From contig OZ035962.1 of assembly GCA_964034945.1 (NCBI GenBank), positions 95,480,284 to 95,544,283 on the forward strand: a DNA stretch of 64,000 nt. The letters run 5' to 3'. Below the pieces are notes generated by a model. It was not told where the DNA came from. It saw nothing but the letters and a program-made list of their open reading frames with translations, and ran no database searches. This DNA is from Chrysopilus asiliformis. Taxonomy: Eukaryota > Arthropoda > Insecta > Diptera > Rhagionidae. Made by a program: the position numbers and the translations under genes. This document shows positions 54,746-64,000 of the stretch, in pieces (position 1 is the stretch's first letter; the number at the start of each line of letters is the position of its first letter).

Positions 54746-56123
54746 ATTTATTTTGGATATGGAAATTGAAAATTACATCCTTTTTTTTTAAAGCAAAACA
54801 AGTTTTGGCACTGATAATGCCAGAAAAAATTGGCGATCAGCCACTTTTTTCCAGCAAGGGGAGAAATCGATCTTATAAAATTTTTTTGTGATCGCATTTA
54901 AAGTAAAACTGTTTAAAACTTAAAATTGTTTAAAATTCATTTTATTGGGTGAGAGTTAAGGGTCTCCAAAATACAAAATTGGCTCAAACTGATCCCCAAA
55001 ATACAAAAGTGGCTCAAAATACGTTTTAAGAGCTCCAGAATACGAAAAACTGCATTTCAGCGATTTTAGTTTTTCTAGCGACATATGTGTATTTTTCAAA
55101 TTATTACAAATGACCATATATAGAAGAATTGATTATATTCGTTTCGAAAACTGATTTTGACGCTATTTATTTCCGATTTTTTATACAAGAAAAAGTCAAA
55201 GAACTGCACAGTTTTCTTTACCGCTCGTTTAAACTCACTAATTAAAGGATGTACATTAATCGATCACTAATTAATCCACCTGAGGTCATTTCTTATTTAA
55301 TCATCTTGTTCGAGCGAATACATAACTCCCTAGACGTTCAACTTTTTATCGCTTGACTCATTTGGCTTGATTTGAAAGTCAGACTTAATCCCAATCTATT
55401 GAGTGGGCATCAAGTCACTGACTCAGTTTCAATCTTTATCTAATTTAGGAATTTATGCACTTTAAAAAAAAAACTTGTTACGGTTATAAATTTTTCTGAT
55501 GTTTAATTTTAATTTGAACCGAAAATTTAGGACAGTTTAATAACAGTCTTTTTTTTATGTGTAATAAGATGTACAAACTTTTGTCATCAAGATTTACATT
55601 TCTTGTACTCATTTATGATTAATACAAGAAATGTAAATCGTATTTTTTTTATGACTAATTGCGATGATGTTATTCTTCCACTCCCCTTTGCGTTCAATAT
55701 GAGATTTCATTACATCACTAACCAGTTTCTTATTTTCAATCTCTGGAATACATTTCAAAGATTTTCATTTGCTCGCGGATTTTCTTAGTTCTTCAGAATG
55801 TTTTTCTGCTGAAATCGGCAGAATTCGTGTCAGATTTAAGTTTTTATTTTGATAAAACGATCTGGCTTAATCACTTCATATCAATTAATTCGGTTTGAAT
55901 TCCGCACTTGTAGAATTTATTGAGTAATGAGTGGATTTGGGTGATGAAATACGAGAGTGTAAATTTTAACAATTATTCATGGAAGTGAGAAAAGATAAAA
56001 AATGTAAAAATGTTTGTGCAGATAAAGATTTGCAAAATTATTACAAGTGAGTTTTATTTATTAGAATGTATAAAAGAAGAAAAATATATTTTTATGTCAT
56101 TTGAGTTTTGAATGATTAAATAC
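54746..56123. other. no gene; a 17-bp-arm hairpin at 55591-55639
   Basis: GATTTACATTTCTTGTA and its exact complement TACAAGAAATGTAAATC flank a 15-nt loop. Near 54960-55040 ACAAAAGTGGCTCAAAATAC words are repeated. Otherwise featureless AT-rich intron. Confidence 0.5.
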
Positions 56124-56219
56124 GGGTTTCACTGCCGCTAAATCGACTAAGCAGATTCTTTTTGCTTGAATTTTGCCCGCTAAAACGAGTTAGCGGTCGC
56201 TAAAAATTTAGTGAAAGCC
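56124..56219. mobile_element. possible ~96-bp MITE with GCTAAA words
   Basis: GGGTTTCACTGCCGCTAAAT at the left and AAATTTAGTGAAAGCC at the right are imperfectly inverted. CGCTAAAACG and GCGGTCGCTAAA words lie between. No duplication is visible, so the call is tentative. Confidence 0.4.
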
Positions 56220-56458
56220 ACCACTCTAAGATCCACTAAAACCTTTTCCGAAAGTCGATTTTTTTTTTACAAGTTTTTCACTTCAGTTTTTCAGTTGTAA
56301 AAGAGAGGTTCCAACCCTATTTAGACGATCAAAGCTATTTGTCAAATTTTAGTTTTTAAAACTCGAGGAGAAAATTGGTTGTTGGTTTTTTCCCCTCAAT
56401 GTTTTGATTACGTATGTAATAATCTTCAGGATGGATTCTGTTTTACAAATTTGTGTTT

Positions 56459-57026
56459 ATACCCGTATGGTGAAACCAACGGGTATATTAGATTTGCCTT
56501 ACTGTTTGTAACGCCAAGATCCCGTCATCACACAAAAAAATGAATTACACCAGTGTGTTTAGAATGATAAAATAAGTTGAATTTAGCATGTCCGTCTGTC
56601 CGTCCGTTCGTCTGTGGCGCGGATTGCGGGAGCACGGATTGAGCTAGAGACTTGAAATTTTACGCAGATTTGTTTTTCGTAATATGCGTGGCTAAGTTCG
56701 TTAATGGGCAAAAATGGACCATTAGGGGGGGTACCCCCCATACGACCGAAAACGTTTTTTGCGAATATCTCAAAAACTGTGCATCCTACCAAAAAAGTGC
56801 AAGAACAAAAGTTATTTAGAATATGATTCTACATAAAACTCCCATACATCAAAATCCGATTGGAATTTAAAAAAAAAAAAATTTTTTTTTATAAATTAAA
56901 AAAAAAATCTTATTGAAAAGTTTGACTTCAAAGTGGAATTTTGGTACAACTGTTCGAATTTTGATACGAATATCACCATAATTGCCAGATTGGCAATTAT
57001 AGCTTTTGTTATGTTTTATAATTATG
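56459..57026 (+). mobile_element. Helentron-like repeat B, copy 4
   Basis: ATACCCGTATGGTGAAACCA head, ACACCAGTGTGTT, a very short GTCCGTCTGTCCGTCCG tract, the core with GGGGGGGTACCCCCC, then AATATCACCATA directly joined to ATTGCCAGATTGGCAATTAT. The second inverted repeat is therefore partly deleted here. A/T expansions are present near 56867-56910. Confidence 0.75.
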
Positions 57027-57255
57027 TTTTTTTTAAATGTTTTCAAAGTAAAGGCTTATAATATTTTTTTAATTATAAATTTAATTAGGTTTCCTAATAA
57101 GCACAAAAATAAATCACCTTTACTTAGTTCGAGGAAAAGTTGCGACTTTTGAAAGCGTTTGTGACAAAAATCAAAATTAATGCAGTTCTGAAAGGGCCAG
57201 TTTCTAAAAATGCCTCCAAATTTCTGTCATACATAAGACTACTGGAAAACGTGTG

Positions 57256-57375
57256 TGTAGTATTAGTATTAAGAGAAATTATAATTGTATGTGTTAAATT
57301 GAATTCTTAAATAAAGTGAGTCTTAGTCAAGCCATCGACCAGAACGGTTCTATTTAATTAACACCGAATATCACA
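57256..57375 (+). repeat. 5' LTR
   Basis: TG...CA bounded, with AATAAA near 57309 as a likely polyadenylation signal. I see no difference from the 3' LTR by eye. Confidence 0.95.
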
Positions 57376-57376
57376 T

Positions 57377-57391
57377 TGGCGACGAGGATAA
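57377..57391 (+). promoter_or_regulatory. minus-strand primer-binding site (tRNA-Ser type)
   Basis: TGGCGACGAGGAT starts one base after the LTR. It is complementary to a tRNA 3' end of the form CCTCGTCGCCA. The GACGAGG acceptor stem implied is that of serine tRNA (GCU); this assignment is from general knowledge of the stem and not from a match made here. Confidence 0.75.
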
Positions 57392-57415
57392 ACTAGAAGA
57401 ACAAAGGACAGCGTC

Positions 57416-60400
57416 ATGGGGAACAGGAGAAAAAACAACGACAGCATATACGAGCACAATTTAGAAGATGGTCAAAAGGCGAATTCAGCGATAATGTTGG
57501 CAAATTTTGTACTTAACACCAAACAATTTGATCCCGTTACCGACGATTGGACAATTTGGAAGGAAAAATTGATGCATTTGCTGCTGATATCCCAGGTTCC
57601 ACCTAAAGAAAAGGTTAGTGTGTTGATTTCAATTTTAAGCCCAAACGCATATAAGCTACTGAGAGATTTGTGCACGCCAAATAAACCGGAGACAAAAACG
57701 TTTGAAGAATTGTGTGAAATATTACAACAACATTATGGTTCTGTAAAAAATGTTTGGTTAGAGCGAAAAATTTTTTTTGAAGCAACAAAAAACGTCGATG
57801 AAACTGTAAATTCATGGTACGCGCGGATAATGCAGTTAGCGGCTGATTGCCATTTTGGATCAGAGATTACAGTGCTTCTCAAATACAAGTTTATAACAGG
57901 CTTCAGTGGAAAAATGATTTCAAAATTATCACAAGAAGAACCAGATATTAACCTCCAAAAAGCATTGAAAATAGCTCAATCATTTGAATTAAAAAGTACA
58001 GTCGATTCCGTTAATTCAGTTGCACAAAAAGGGTACAGTTATAAACCCAAAGTCCAAGACAAAAAGTCAGTAAGCAATAAGTCGACAGTGACAAACACTG
58101 ATCTGAACAAAGCAGGCACAATTCCACCGGATTCAGACAAGTGTTGGCGTTGTGGCAAATTGAATCACAAACCTAATGTGTGTAAATTTAGAACATACAA
58201 ATGCACAAAATGTTTAAAATGGGGACATCTTGCATCGGTGTGTAATTCATTAAAACAAATGAACTCAGTGAGGACAACTAATGCAGCCGAACGTGGAGCA
58301 ACGAAAAATTTGGAAACCATCAGTTCCAGTGAAAGTTCTTGCAGCGATTCGGAAATCTGTTCCATAATGGAAGCAGATCAAAGTGAGCCAGTTCGAGGTG
58401 ACAGACGTGTGAAGACTCAAGACAATTTATCAGCAACAGCCAAGAAGAAGTATCGCAGCAGTGATATTACTGAATATATTTCAAATATTTTTGTAGAAAA
58501 TAATAAACCTATTACTCTTTCAGTAAAAATTTGTGAAAAGCAGTGTAAATTTGAGTTGGATAGCGGTGCAGCGGTTACGGCAATCTCGGAAAATGAATTT
58601 CAAAGTAAATTTAGCAATAAAATTCTGATGAAACCAGAAACCAATTTAAAAACTTATTCAGGTGAGAAATTAAAAACAGTTGGTTATTTTTCCGAACAAA
58701 TTACTTTCAATAAGATCACAAACAATATTAAAATTTTCGTAATTAGTAATGCCCAAAATAATATCGTTGGCCGTGATTTCATGACTGCATTTAATATACA
58801 TTTTAAAATTAATAATGTTAGCGAAGATAAAAAATGTGATCATATGCTTGATACAATGCTCGATAAATATTACGCTCTATTCGATAATACATTGGGAGAG
58901 TACAAATATAATAAAATTTCTTTAGAATTAAAAGAAGACTCACAAATAGTTCCTAAATTTATAAAACCTAGGCCAGTGCCCTATGCTATGCGAGATATTG
59001 TAGAAAAAGAACTCAATAATTGGTGTGAATTGGGATTAATCGAAAAAATAGAGAATTGCGAATGGGGTACTCCTCTGGTAGTTGTAAAATCTGGTAATGG
59101 TATAAGGTTATGTGGGGATTATAGAATTACTATAAACGAGTACTTAAAAGATTTTAATCACCCTCTTCCAAGGATAGACGACATTTTTGCGTCACTCAGG
59201 GGTGGAAATTTTTTTGCTAAACTTGATATAAGAAAAGCTTTTATGCAGTTGGTTTTAGATAATGAAGCCCAGAAATTATGTGCTCTAAGCACACAAATGG
59301 GAATTTATAAAATGAAAAGAATGCCATTTGGTATCAAGCCAGGCACGGGAAAATTTCAAGTAGAAATCGAAAAAGTTTTGTCAGGAATTGAGGGAGTGAT
59401 TCCATATGTAGATGATTTATTTATAAGTGGCAAAACAAAAATGGAACTGCTAGAAAGACTTGAATTAGTTTTTGAAGCATTGTTTAAGGCTAATTTCAAA
59501 TTAAATAAAGAAAAATGTATCTTCTTTACAAATTCAATCGATTATTTAGGACATACTATTTCATCTGAGGGTCTTTCTAAAAATAAAGATAGAGTCCAAA
59601 CTTTTTTAGATACTAAAGAACCAAGAAATGTAGATGAGGTTCGTGCCTTTTGCGGCATAGTTAATTACTACTCCAAATTCGTTAAGAATTTATCGGAAAT
59701 AATGAGTCCAATTTTTGAATGCCTAAAGCAAAAACAAAACTTTGTTTTTAATGAAAAATGTAAATTAGCTTTCATTAAAATAAAACAAAGAATTGCAGAA
59801 GACATCGTGCTAGCTCACTATGATCTTGATTCGCCGCTGATTGTCACTACAGATGCTAGCAAGCACAGTGTAGCAGCAGTTTTGTCAATTATTCAAAACA
59901 ATGTTGAAAGACCAATATCTTTCATTTCAAGAAGATTGACAAAAGCTGAACACAACTATTCTGTAGTTGACAAAGAGGCATTGGCAATCATATATGCATT
60001 TAAAAAACTGCACCAGTATCTAGCTGGAAGAAAATTTACACTAAAAACTGACCAAAGGTCACTTTTAAGAATATTTGGTCATGATAAAGGTGTTCCAGTA
60101 TTAGCTTCAGAAAGATTGAAGCGTTGGTCCATTTTTATGTCTAGCTACAATTACAAAATTCAATATGTTAATACAAAAAATAATATAGCAGACCCTTTAT
60201 CACGTCTAAATAATTCGGATGAGTTAACAGATTCAGATGAGCTCACGGATAATCAATTAGATAATTTATCTATGAATTTTATTGGAGAAAGTGAAAATTT
60301 TTTAGTTAGTGTCGAAGACATAGCAAATGAAATTCAAAAAGATTCATTCTTTTCAGTTCTATACCATTCCATTAAAAACAATGATCTTCACAAACTTAAA

Positions 60401-61453
60401 AGTAAAGAATACAATACTTATCTTAAGAAAGCAGATGAATTAAATATTGAAGAGGGATTGATAATTTGGAATGGGAAAATCATAATTCCTACTAAATTCA
60501 GAGAACTGATCTTGAGAGAATTGCATTCATCTCACCTAGGAATTTGTAAAACAAAATCACTTGCTCGTCATTATTTCTGGTGGCCACAAATGACAACAGA
60601 TATTGAGAGTTATATAAAGAATTGCGAGCCATGTTTATTAAATTCTGCAAACCCTGATAAATCACCTCTCATACCATGGGAAATCACAAAGAGGGTATGG
60701 TCAAGAATACATATTGATTACGCAGGCCCAAAATGGGGATTTTGGTTTCTAGTTATTGTGGATTCTAAATCAAAATGGGTTGAAATTTTTAAAACAAAAA
60801 AGGCTACAGCAGAATTTACTAGGCAGAAATTAAGAGAGACATTTGCGAGATTTGGATTATGTGATATGGTAGTTTCAGATAATGGTTCAGTATTCTTATC
60901 CGAAGTTATAAAAAAATTTTTTGAATCAAATGGTATTGTACATAGGACTACGCCTACATATTATCCAAAATCTAATGGCCAAGCTGAAAACTCAGTTAGA
61001 ACCATGAAGAATGCTTTATTAAAAGCGCTTCATAGAAAACCAAAAACAGATTATGAAGTAGAGAAAAGTTTGCAAAATTTTTTACTTGGCTATAGAATTT
61101 CTGAGCATTGTTCTAGCAATGTATCACCGGCCGAAATGATGTTCAATAGAAAAATTAAATCGCGTCTAGATAATTTTCGTCCACATAGTGTGATGAATGA
61201 ACATGTGAATGAGAAAGCCGAAACCTCCCTACAAAATAGTCAAGAAAAACAAAAGAGATTGTACGGGGGAAGGAGGCAAATAGTATGTAAAGTGGGTGAT
61301 GAAGTCATGGTACACGATTTCAAAAATAATAAAGTAATTTGGATTCCGGCTAAAATAACTAAAGCTCTGGGAAAAAGAATTTACTTATGTGAAATCGAAA
61401 ACGGGAAAATATTAAAAAGACATATTGAAAGGATAAAAATAAAAAAAAAATAA
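57416..61453 (+). CDS. fused Gag-Pol polyprotein, Ty3/Gypsy (Mag-like)
   Basis: 1345 codons in one open frame. Order: Gag-like N-terminal region (1-240); two CCHC zinc knuckles (CWRCGKLNHKPNVC at 243-256, CTKCLKWGHLASVC at 263-276); aspartic protease with DSGA at 382; reverse transcriptase with LDIRKAF near 603 and YVDD at 664-667; RNase H with TTDAS near 811 and DKEALA near 852; integrase with a zinc finger (His 1037, His 1040, Cys 1070, Cys 1073) and catalytic D1101, D1155 and E1191, the last two separated by 35 residues. All catalytic residues are present and no stop or frameshift is seen, so the copy may be active. No envelope protein. It copies itself by reverse transcription and is unrelated to the host gene's function. 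Confidence 0.96.
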   Translation: MGNRRKNNDSIYEHNLEDGQKANSAIMLANFVLNTKQFDPVTDDWTIWKEKLMHLLLISQVPPKEKVSVLISILSPNAYKLLRDLCTPNKPETKTFEELCEILQQHYGSVKNVWLERKIFFEATKNVDETVNSWYARIMQLAADCHFGSEITVLLKYKFITGFSGKMISKLSQEEPDINLQKALKIAQSFELKSTVDSVNSVAQKGYSYKPKVQDKKSVSNKSTVTNTDLNKAGTIPPDSDKCWRCGKLNHKPNVCKFRTYKCTKCLKWGHLASVCNSLKQMNSVRTTNAAERGATKNLETISSSESSCSDSEICSIMEADQSEPVRGDRRVKTQDNLSATAKKKYRSSDITEYISNIFVENNKPITLSVKICEKQCKFELDSGAAVTAISENEFQSKFSNKILMKPETNLKTYSGEKLKTVGYFSEQITFNKITNNIKIFVISNAQNNIVGRDFMTAFNIHFKINNVSEDKKCDHMLDTMLDKYYALFDNTLGEYKYNKISLELKEDSQIVPKFIKPRPVPYAMRDIVEKELNNWCELGLIEKIENCEWGTPLVVVKSGNGIRLCGDYRITINEYLKDFNHPLPRIDDIFASLRGGNFFAKLDIRKAFMQLVLDNEAQKLCALSTQMGIYKMKRMPFGIKPGTGKFQVEIEKVLSGIEGVIPYVDDLFISGKTKMELLERLELVFEALFKANFKLNKEKCIFFTNSIDYLGHTISSEGLSKNKDRVQTFLDTKEPRNVDEVRAFCGIVNYYSKFVKNLSEIMSPIFECLKQKQNFVFNEKCKLAFIKIKQRIAEDIVLAHYDLDSPLIVTTDASKHSVAAVLSIIQNNVERPISFISRRLTKAEHNYSVVDKEALAIIYAFKKLHQYLAGRKFTLKTDQRSLLRIFGHDKGVPVLASERLKRWSIFMSSYNYKIQYVNTKNNIADPLSRLNNSDELTDSDELTDNQLDNLSMNFIGESENFLVSVEDIANEIQKDSFFSVLYHSIKNNDLHKLKSKEYNTYLKKADELNIEEGLIIWNGKIIIPTKFRELILRELHSSHLGICKTKSLARHYFWWPQMTTDIESYIKNCEPCLLNSANPDKSPLIPWEITKRVWSRIHIDYAGPKWGFWFLVIVDSKSKWVEIFKTKKATAEFTRQKLRETFARFGLCDMVVSDNGSVFLSEVIKKFFESNGIVHRTTPTYYPKSNGQAENSVRTMKNALLKALHRKPKTDYEVEKSLQNFLLGYRISEHCSSNVSPAEMMFNRKIKSRLDNFRPHSVMNEHVNEKAETSLQNSQEKQKRLYGGRRQIVCKVGDEVMVHDFKNNKVIWIPAKITKALGKRIYLCEIENGKILKRHIERIKIKKK

Positions 61454-61666
61454 AAGTTCTGGCCGTATCCAACACAAATAAATATAAAATTTAATATTTT
61501 TAATTATTGAACTTATTTGAAAATAATAATTATGAATTTTATCATTCCTATAAAATAAAAAATAAATTATCTTGAATAGAAGTAATTGTTAAATATGAAT
61601 TAACTTTGATAAGTGATGTAAACATAATGAATTAAATTAAGATAACTGACGAATTATTGTTGAAAT

Positions 61667-61679
61667 AAGAAGGGAGGAA
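61667..61679 (+). promoter_or_regulatory. polypurine tract
   Basis: AAGAAGGGAGGAA lies directly before the 3' LTR, the position where plus-strand DNA synthesis is primed. Confidence 0.85.
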
Positions 61680-61799
61680 TGTAGTATTAGTATTAAGAGA
61701 AATTATAATTGTATGTGTTAAATTGAATTCTTAAATAAAGTGAGTCTTAGTCAAGCCATCGACCAGAACGGTTCTATTTAATTAACACCGAATATCACA
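61680..61799 (+). repeat. 3' LTR
   Basis: 120 bp, apparently identical to the 5' LTR, followed by the GTGTG target duplication. Confidence 0.95.
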
Positions 61800-62180
61800 G
61801 TGTGGTTCGGAGTAAATCGCGAAAAACGAAGTGGCGATTATTAAAAAGCCGCTATTTTGGTTACTTCCGGCTAACGGATTTTCACCAAAAGTTGATAGGA
61901 TCGTCCCATTCTAGGACCCAAACACGCCTGTAAAATTTCATGGCTCTAGCTCTATTGGTTTTTGAAAAATCTCATGCACAAACAGACAGAAAGACATTTT
62001 TGTAATAATGCTTCAATCGGCTCAGTAGTAGGTACTCGGGAAATGTTTTCAAGCAAAATTAAGAGATCGAAGTTTTCCATAAATACAATACTTTATTATA
62101 CTTCGTATAAGAAATAAAATAATTATATTGCATAAAATTTTAAAATATCACCAATTTATTTTTTCAAAACTTGTTTTTAG

Positions 62181-62244
62181 CCCCAACATCATCAACCCAA
62201 TGGAACGATCGATCATCTAGTCCTGAAACTCTGCCAAGTGACAT
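62181..62244 (+). CDS. hppy: happyhour/MAP4K3-type kinase, linker exon
   Basis: 64 bp encoding TQWNDRSSSPETLPSD, a short serine/proline segment found after the kinase domain of insect happyhour. Acceptor TTGTTTTTAG accepts phase 1 from 51899; donor AT|GTAAGT (phase 2). The lack of structure suggests a flexible linker between kinase and citron-homology domains. Confidence 0.85.
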
Positions 62245-62544
62245 GTAAGTTATTTTTTTTCACATCATTAATTTTAGTTTTAGTTTTTTTTTCAAACTTC
62301 ACAAAAATATTCAATTGGTTGACAAATTTATCTTTTTCGTATAATTCCCACAATCTTTCTTTTAAGTTCATTATTTATCAACGTGTAATTTTTTGATTTC
62401 GCTATTATTTGTGGCCCCAATTGTAGTTTCTAAAATATACCACATCATTTTTTATGATTTCCCCGCACAAGCAAATCATTGTCTTCTTAAGATTTAATTA
62501 TAATTTTTTATCATCAATTTTCAAATGATTTTTTATTTTTGTAG

Positions 62545-62610
62545 AGTATTGAATCGTCCACAGGCTAAGCCTAAACTGACGGGGACCATGATATTTAACA
62601 TGCCTCTAAG
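62545..62610 (+). CDS. hppy: probable next MAP4K exon
   Basis: After a 300-bp intron, TTTTTGTAG precedes a 66-bp segment whose phase-compatible frame reads LNRPQAKPKLTGTMIFNMPL. It can end at AAG|GTTAGG. Codon use and the absence of low complexity favour coding, but I do not recognise this segment from the family. The donor is weak, and the frame would otherwise run on into AT-rich sequence. It may be an alternative exon. Confidence 0.45.
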
Positions 62611-64000
62611 GTTAGGAAGCCGCCAAAAATTCTGTACACACTTCGACCGTTTGCTTTTTAAAATTTTGTATTTCTTCAAAAATCAAGTTGAAGTGATTTT
62701 TTTTAATGATTTTTTTGGTGTTTTGTTTTTCAGTAACAATGATTTCGTTTTTCAAGTTCTTGTTGTTCTGTTCAGGGGTTTTTTTTTTAAATCTGTTTTC
62801 TCGTTTTAATTGCGTGTGTGATTGTTTTTGTTTTATTCAATTGCGTACATGTTTTTCGCTTAACTTGATTCAAAAAAATTTGTCCTGAAATAAGGGATAC
62901 AAATACCCAAAGGACTAGCGAAAAGAAAGGCAGAAGCTAGCAACTTTTTTGACCTAAACTTTACTTTGTAAAATTGAAAAGCAAAACTTTTTCCAGCGCC
63001 TTTTTGAACCTTAATTCAAATGGTTGCTATTTTCACTACAGCTCGTTTTTAAAACGAAAATTGTTTAATTTAATGAGAATGTCTCAAAATTTACTTTTAA
63101 TTTTTTCTTTGTAGGTTTTTTTTTTAATTTTTTTAAATGTTTATATAGTCATCTTTGAACTTAAAGTGAGATGAAAAAAGAATTTTTTTTTTCAAAGAGT
63201 GTTTCAAGTATTTTCGTTTGGTTTTTGTGCGAAAAGATGCAACATGAAAACAACTGCGCGAATAGCGGAATAGGAAAACGAGTATAATTATTTTTAAACA
63301 GAGATACGAAAAAAAAATACTGCGGTTTCAATAGAATGAGGTCCAGGTTGAATAAATTCCTCGTTGTAAAAACCTTTTTAAAACTCAAAAGTACACTTAG
63401 GAAAATCCCTCGGGCCATGTCTGATGATGGTTCATAGTAATCCCGTTTGTGTTGAATAAATGAAATGCAAAACTGAGAATAGATCGTCATGGTCTTTTAT
63501 GTAAAAATCATGTTTTAAATTCAGGACTTGAATTAACCACTCGAGGCAGGTGATTATCCAAACATTCTACTATTTTAAACACATCCACCCATCACCTTTC
63601 AAAATTTATCTATTTGAATTAATTTGAATGTGTAAATTGTTATCATGACCCATTTTCGTTCGACCACTGCGCCCTAAGTCATGTTTATACTTTTTCTCTA
63701 CTGATTGTTCAATTTCCGTATGACTATTTACACAAAAAATTGTTAAGTACTGCGACTTTTTATTTCAACATTTTTTTTAGTGTTGAATTTTTAAAGAAAT
63801 CATTTTATTCACCTGTACCTACTTAACAGACTTAAATAATACTTTGTTTAAACAAAAATCAAGTCAAAAGATATATTTTTCAATGGTTTTCTAACATGAA
63901 AACTCTATTCTGTAAAAAACCAAATGTTGAACATATTTTCAGGCACGCAATCTTTGTTGGTTTTCCACAAAATTCCCATTAATCGTGATAGTCGTTTTTC
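62611..64000 (+). other. downstream intron, no further exon identified
   Basis: AT-rich with long T runs. TTTTTCCAG at about 62996 and ATTTTCAG at about 63942 are acceptor-like, but the sequence after them does not give a convincing MAP4K segment. The citron-homology domain must lie beyond the window. Confidence 0.5.

Larger units (their letters stand above)
57256..61799 (+). mobile_element. complete Ty3/Gypsy LTR retrotransposon, Mag-like
   Basis: 4544 bp bounded by two LTRs of 120 bp that look identical (57256-57375, 61680-61799), each TGTAGTATTAG...ATATCACA. The 5-bp target duplication GTGTG is at 57251-57255 and 61800-61804. One open gag-pol frame, a primer-binding site and a polypurine tract are in place. 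There is no envelope frame. Identical LTRs mean a recent insertion. Single fused frame, very short LTRs and integrase/RNase H sequence style point to the Mag group. Confidence 0.95.
57190..62118 (+). repeat. repeat family C, copy 5 (target of the Gypsy element)
   Basis: TTTCTGTCATACATAAGACTACTGGAAAAC (quoted as TCATACATAAGACTACTGG) precedes the LTR element. GTTCGGAGTAAATCGCGAAA, TTCCGGCTAACGGATTTTCA and the tail ACTTTATTATACTTCGTATA follow it. The uninterrupted form is visible at 40118-40175 in copy 3. Confidence 0.75.
51900..62180 (+). other. 10.3-kb intron of the MAP4K gene
   Basis: GTAAGT at the left, TTGTTTTTAG at the right. It contains three MITEs, Helentron-like copy 4 and the Ty3/Gypsy element. 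51900-53747 has no recognised feature beyond GCGCCGCA words at 52397-52550. Confidence 0.85.

Noticed and set aside
62996..63110. Segment after TTTTTCCAG as the next kinase-gene exon
   Set aside because: It stays open in one frame, but the translation has no MAP4K-like content and the composition is intronic.
63952..64000. Segment after ATTTTCAG as the next exon
   Set aside because: The phase-matched frame reaches a stop within 13 codons. Other frames are open only because the window ends.

Overview
The window is animal nuclear DNA, almost certainly from an insect and most likely a fly (Diptera). It is AT-rich and carries one split gene whose exons occupy about 1 kb of 64 kb. The rest is intron packed with transposable elements. 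The fly assignment rests on the insect-like sequence of the gene and on repeats built like the dipteran mini-me/DINE-1 (Helentron-type) elements with internal (GTCY)n microsatellites. The species cannot be read from the sequence.

Host gene: six consecutive plus-strand exon pieces (35795-36215, 51113-51211, 51296-51591, 51812-51899, 62181-62244 and, less surely, 62545-62610) join with matching splice phases into most of a germinal-centre-kinase-type Ser/Thr kinase, the insect happyhour / MAP4K3 homologue. The glycine-rich loop exon must lie upstream of the window and the citron-homology end downstream. Introns of about 14.9 kb and 10.3 kb interrupt the gene; the other three are 84, 220 and 300 bp.

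Layout: 1-35794 is the intron or upstream region. It holds a long foldback element with 9-bp target duplications (4635-6993), Helentron-like repeats, three deletion derivatives of a Tc1/mariner family, tandem satellite at three places, two SINE copies (one here at 731-1053, one at 35114) and many MITEs of hAT, pogo, PIF/Harbinger-like and Tc1-like type. Intron 36216-51112 holds a multiply interrupted repeat (39342-41362), a piggyBac-like MITE, a hAT MITE made of AGTACT words (44838-45530) and a nearly intact mariner (47220-48512). Intron 51900-62180 holds further MITEs and a complete, apparently young Ty3/Gypsy element of Mag type with identical 120-bp LTRs and one open 1345-codon gag-pol frame (57256-61799).

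A recurring theme is nesting. Five copies of one repeat family, called C here, have each been invaded by different elements (SINE, foldback, MITE plus Helentron-like plus palindrome, mariner, Gypsy). A second theme is that many of the non-autonomous DNA elements have interiors made of a short word repeated in both orientations. A third is a pair of roughly 125-bp palindromes that share a loop sequence but have unrelated stems.
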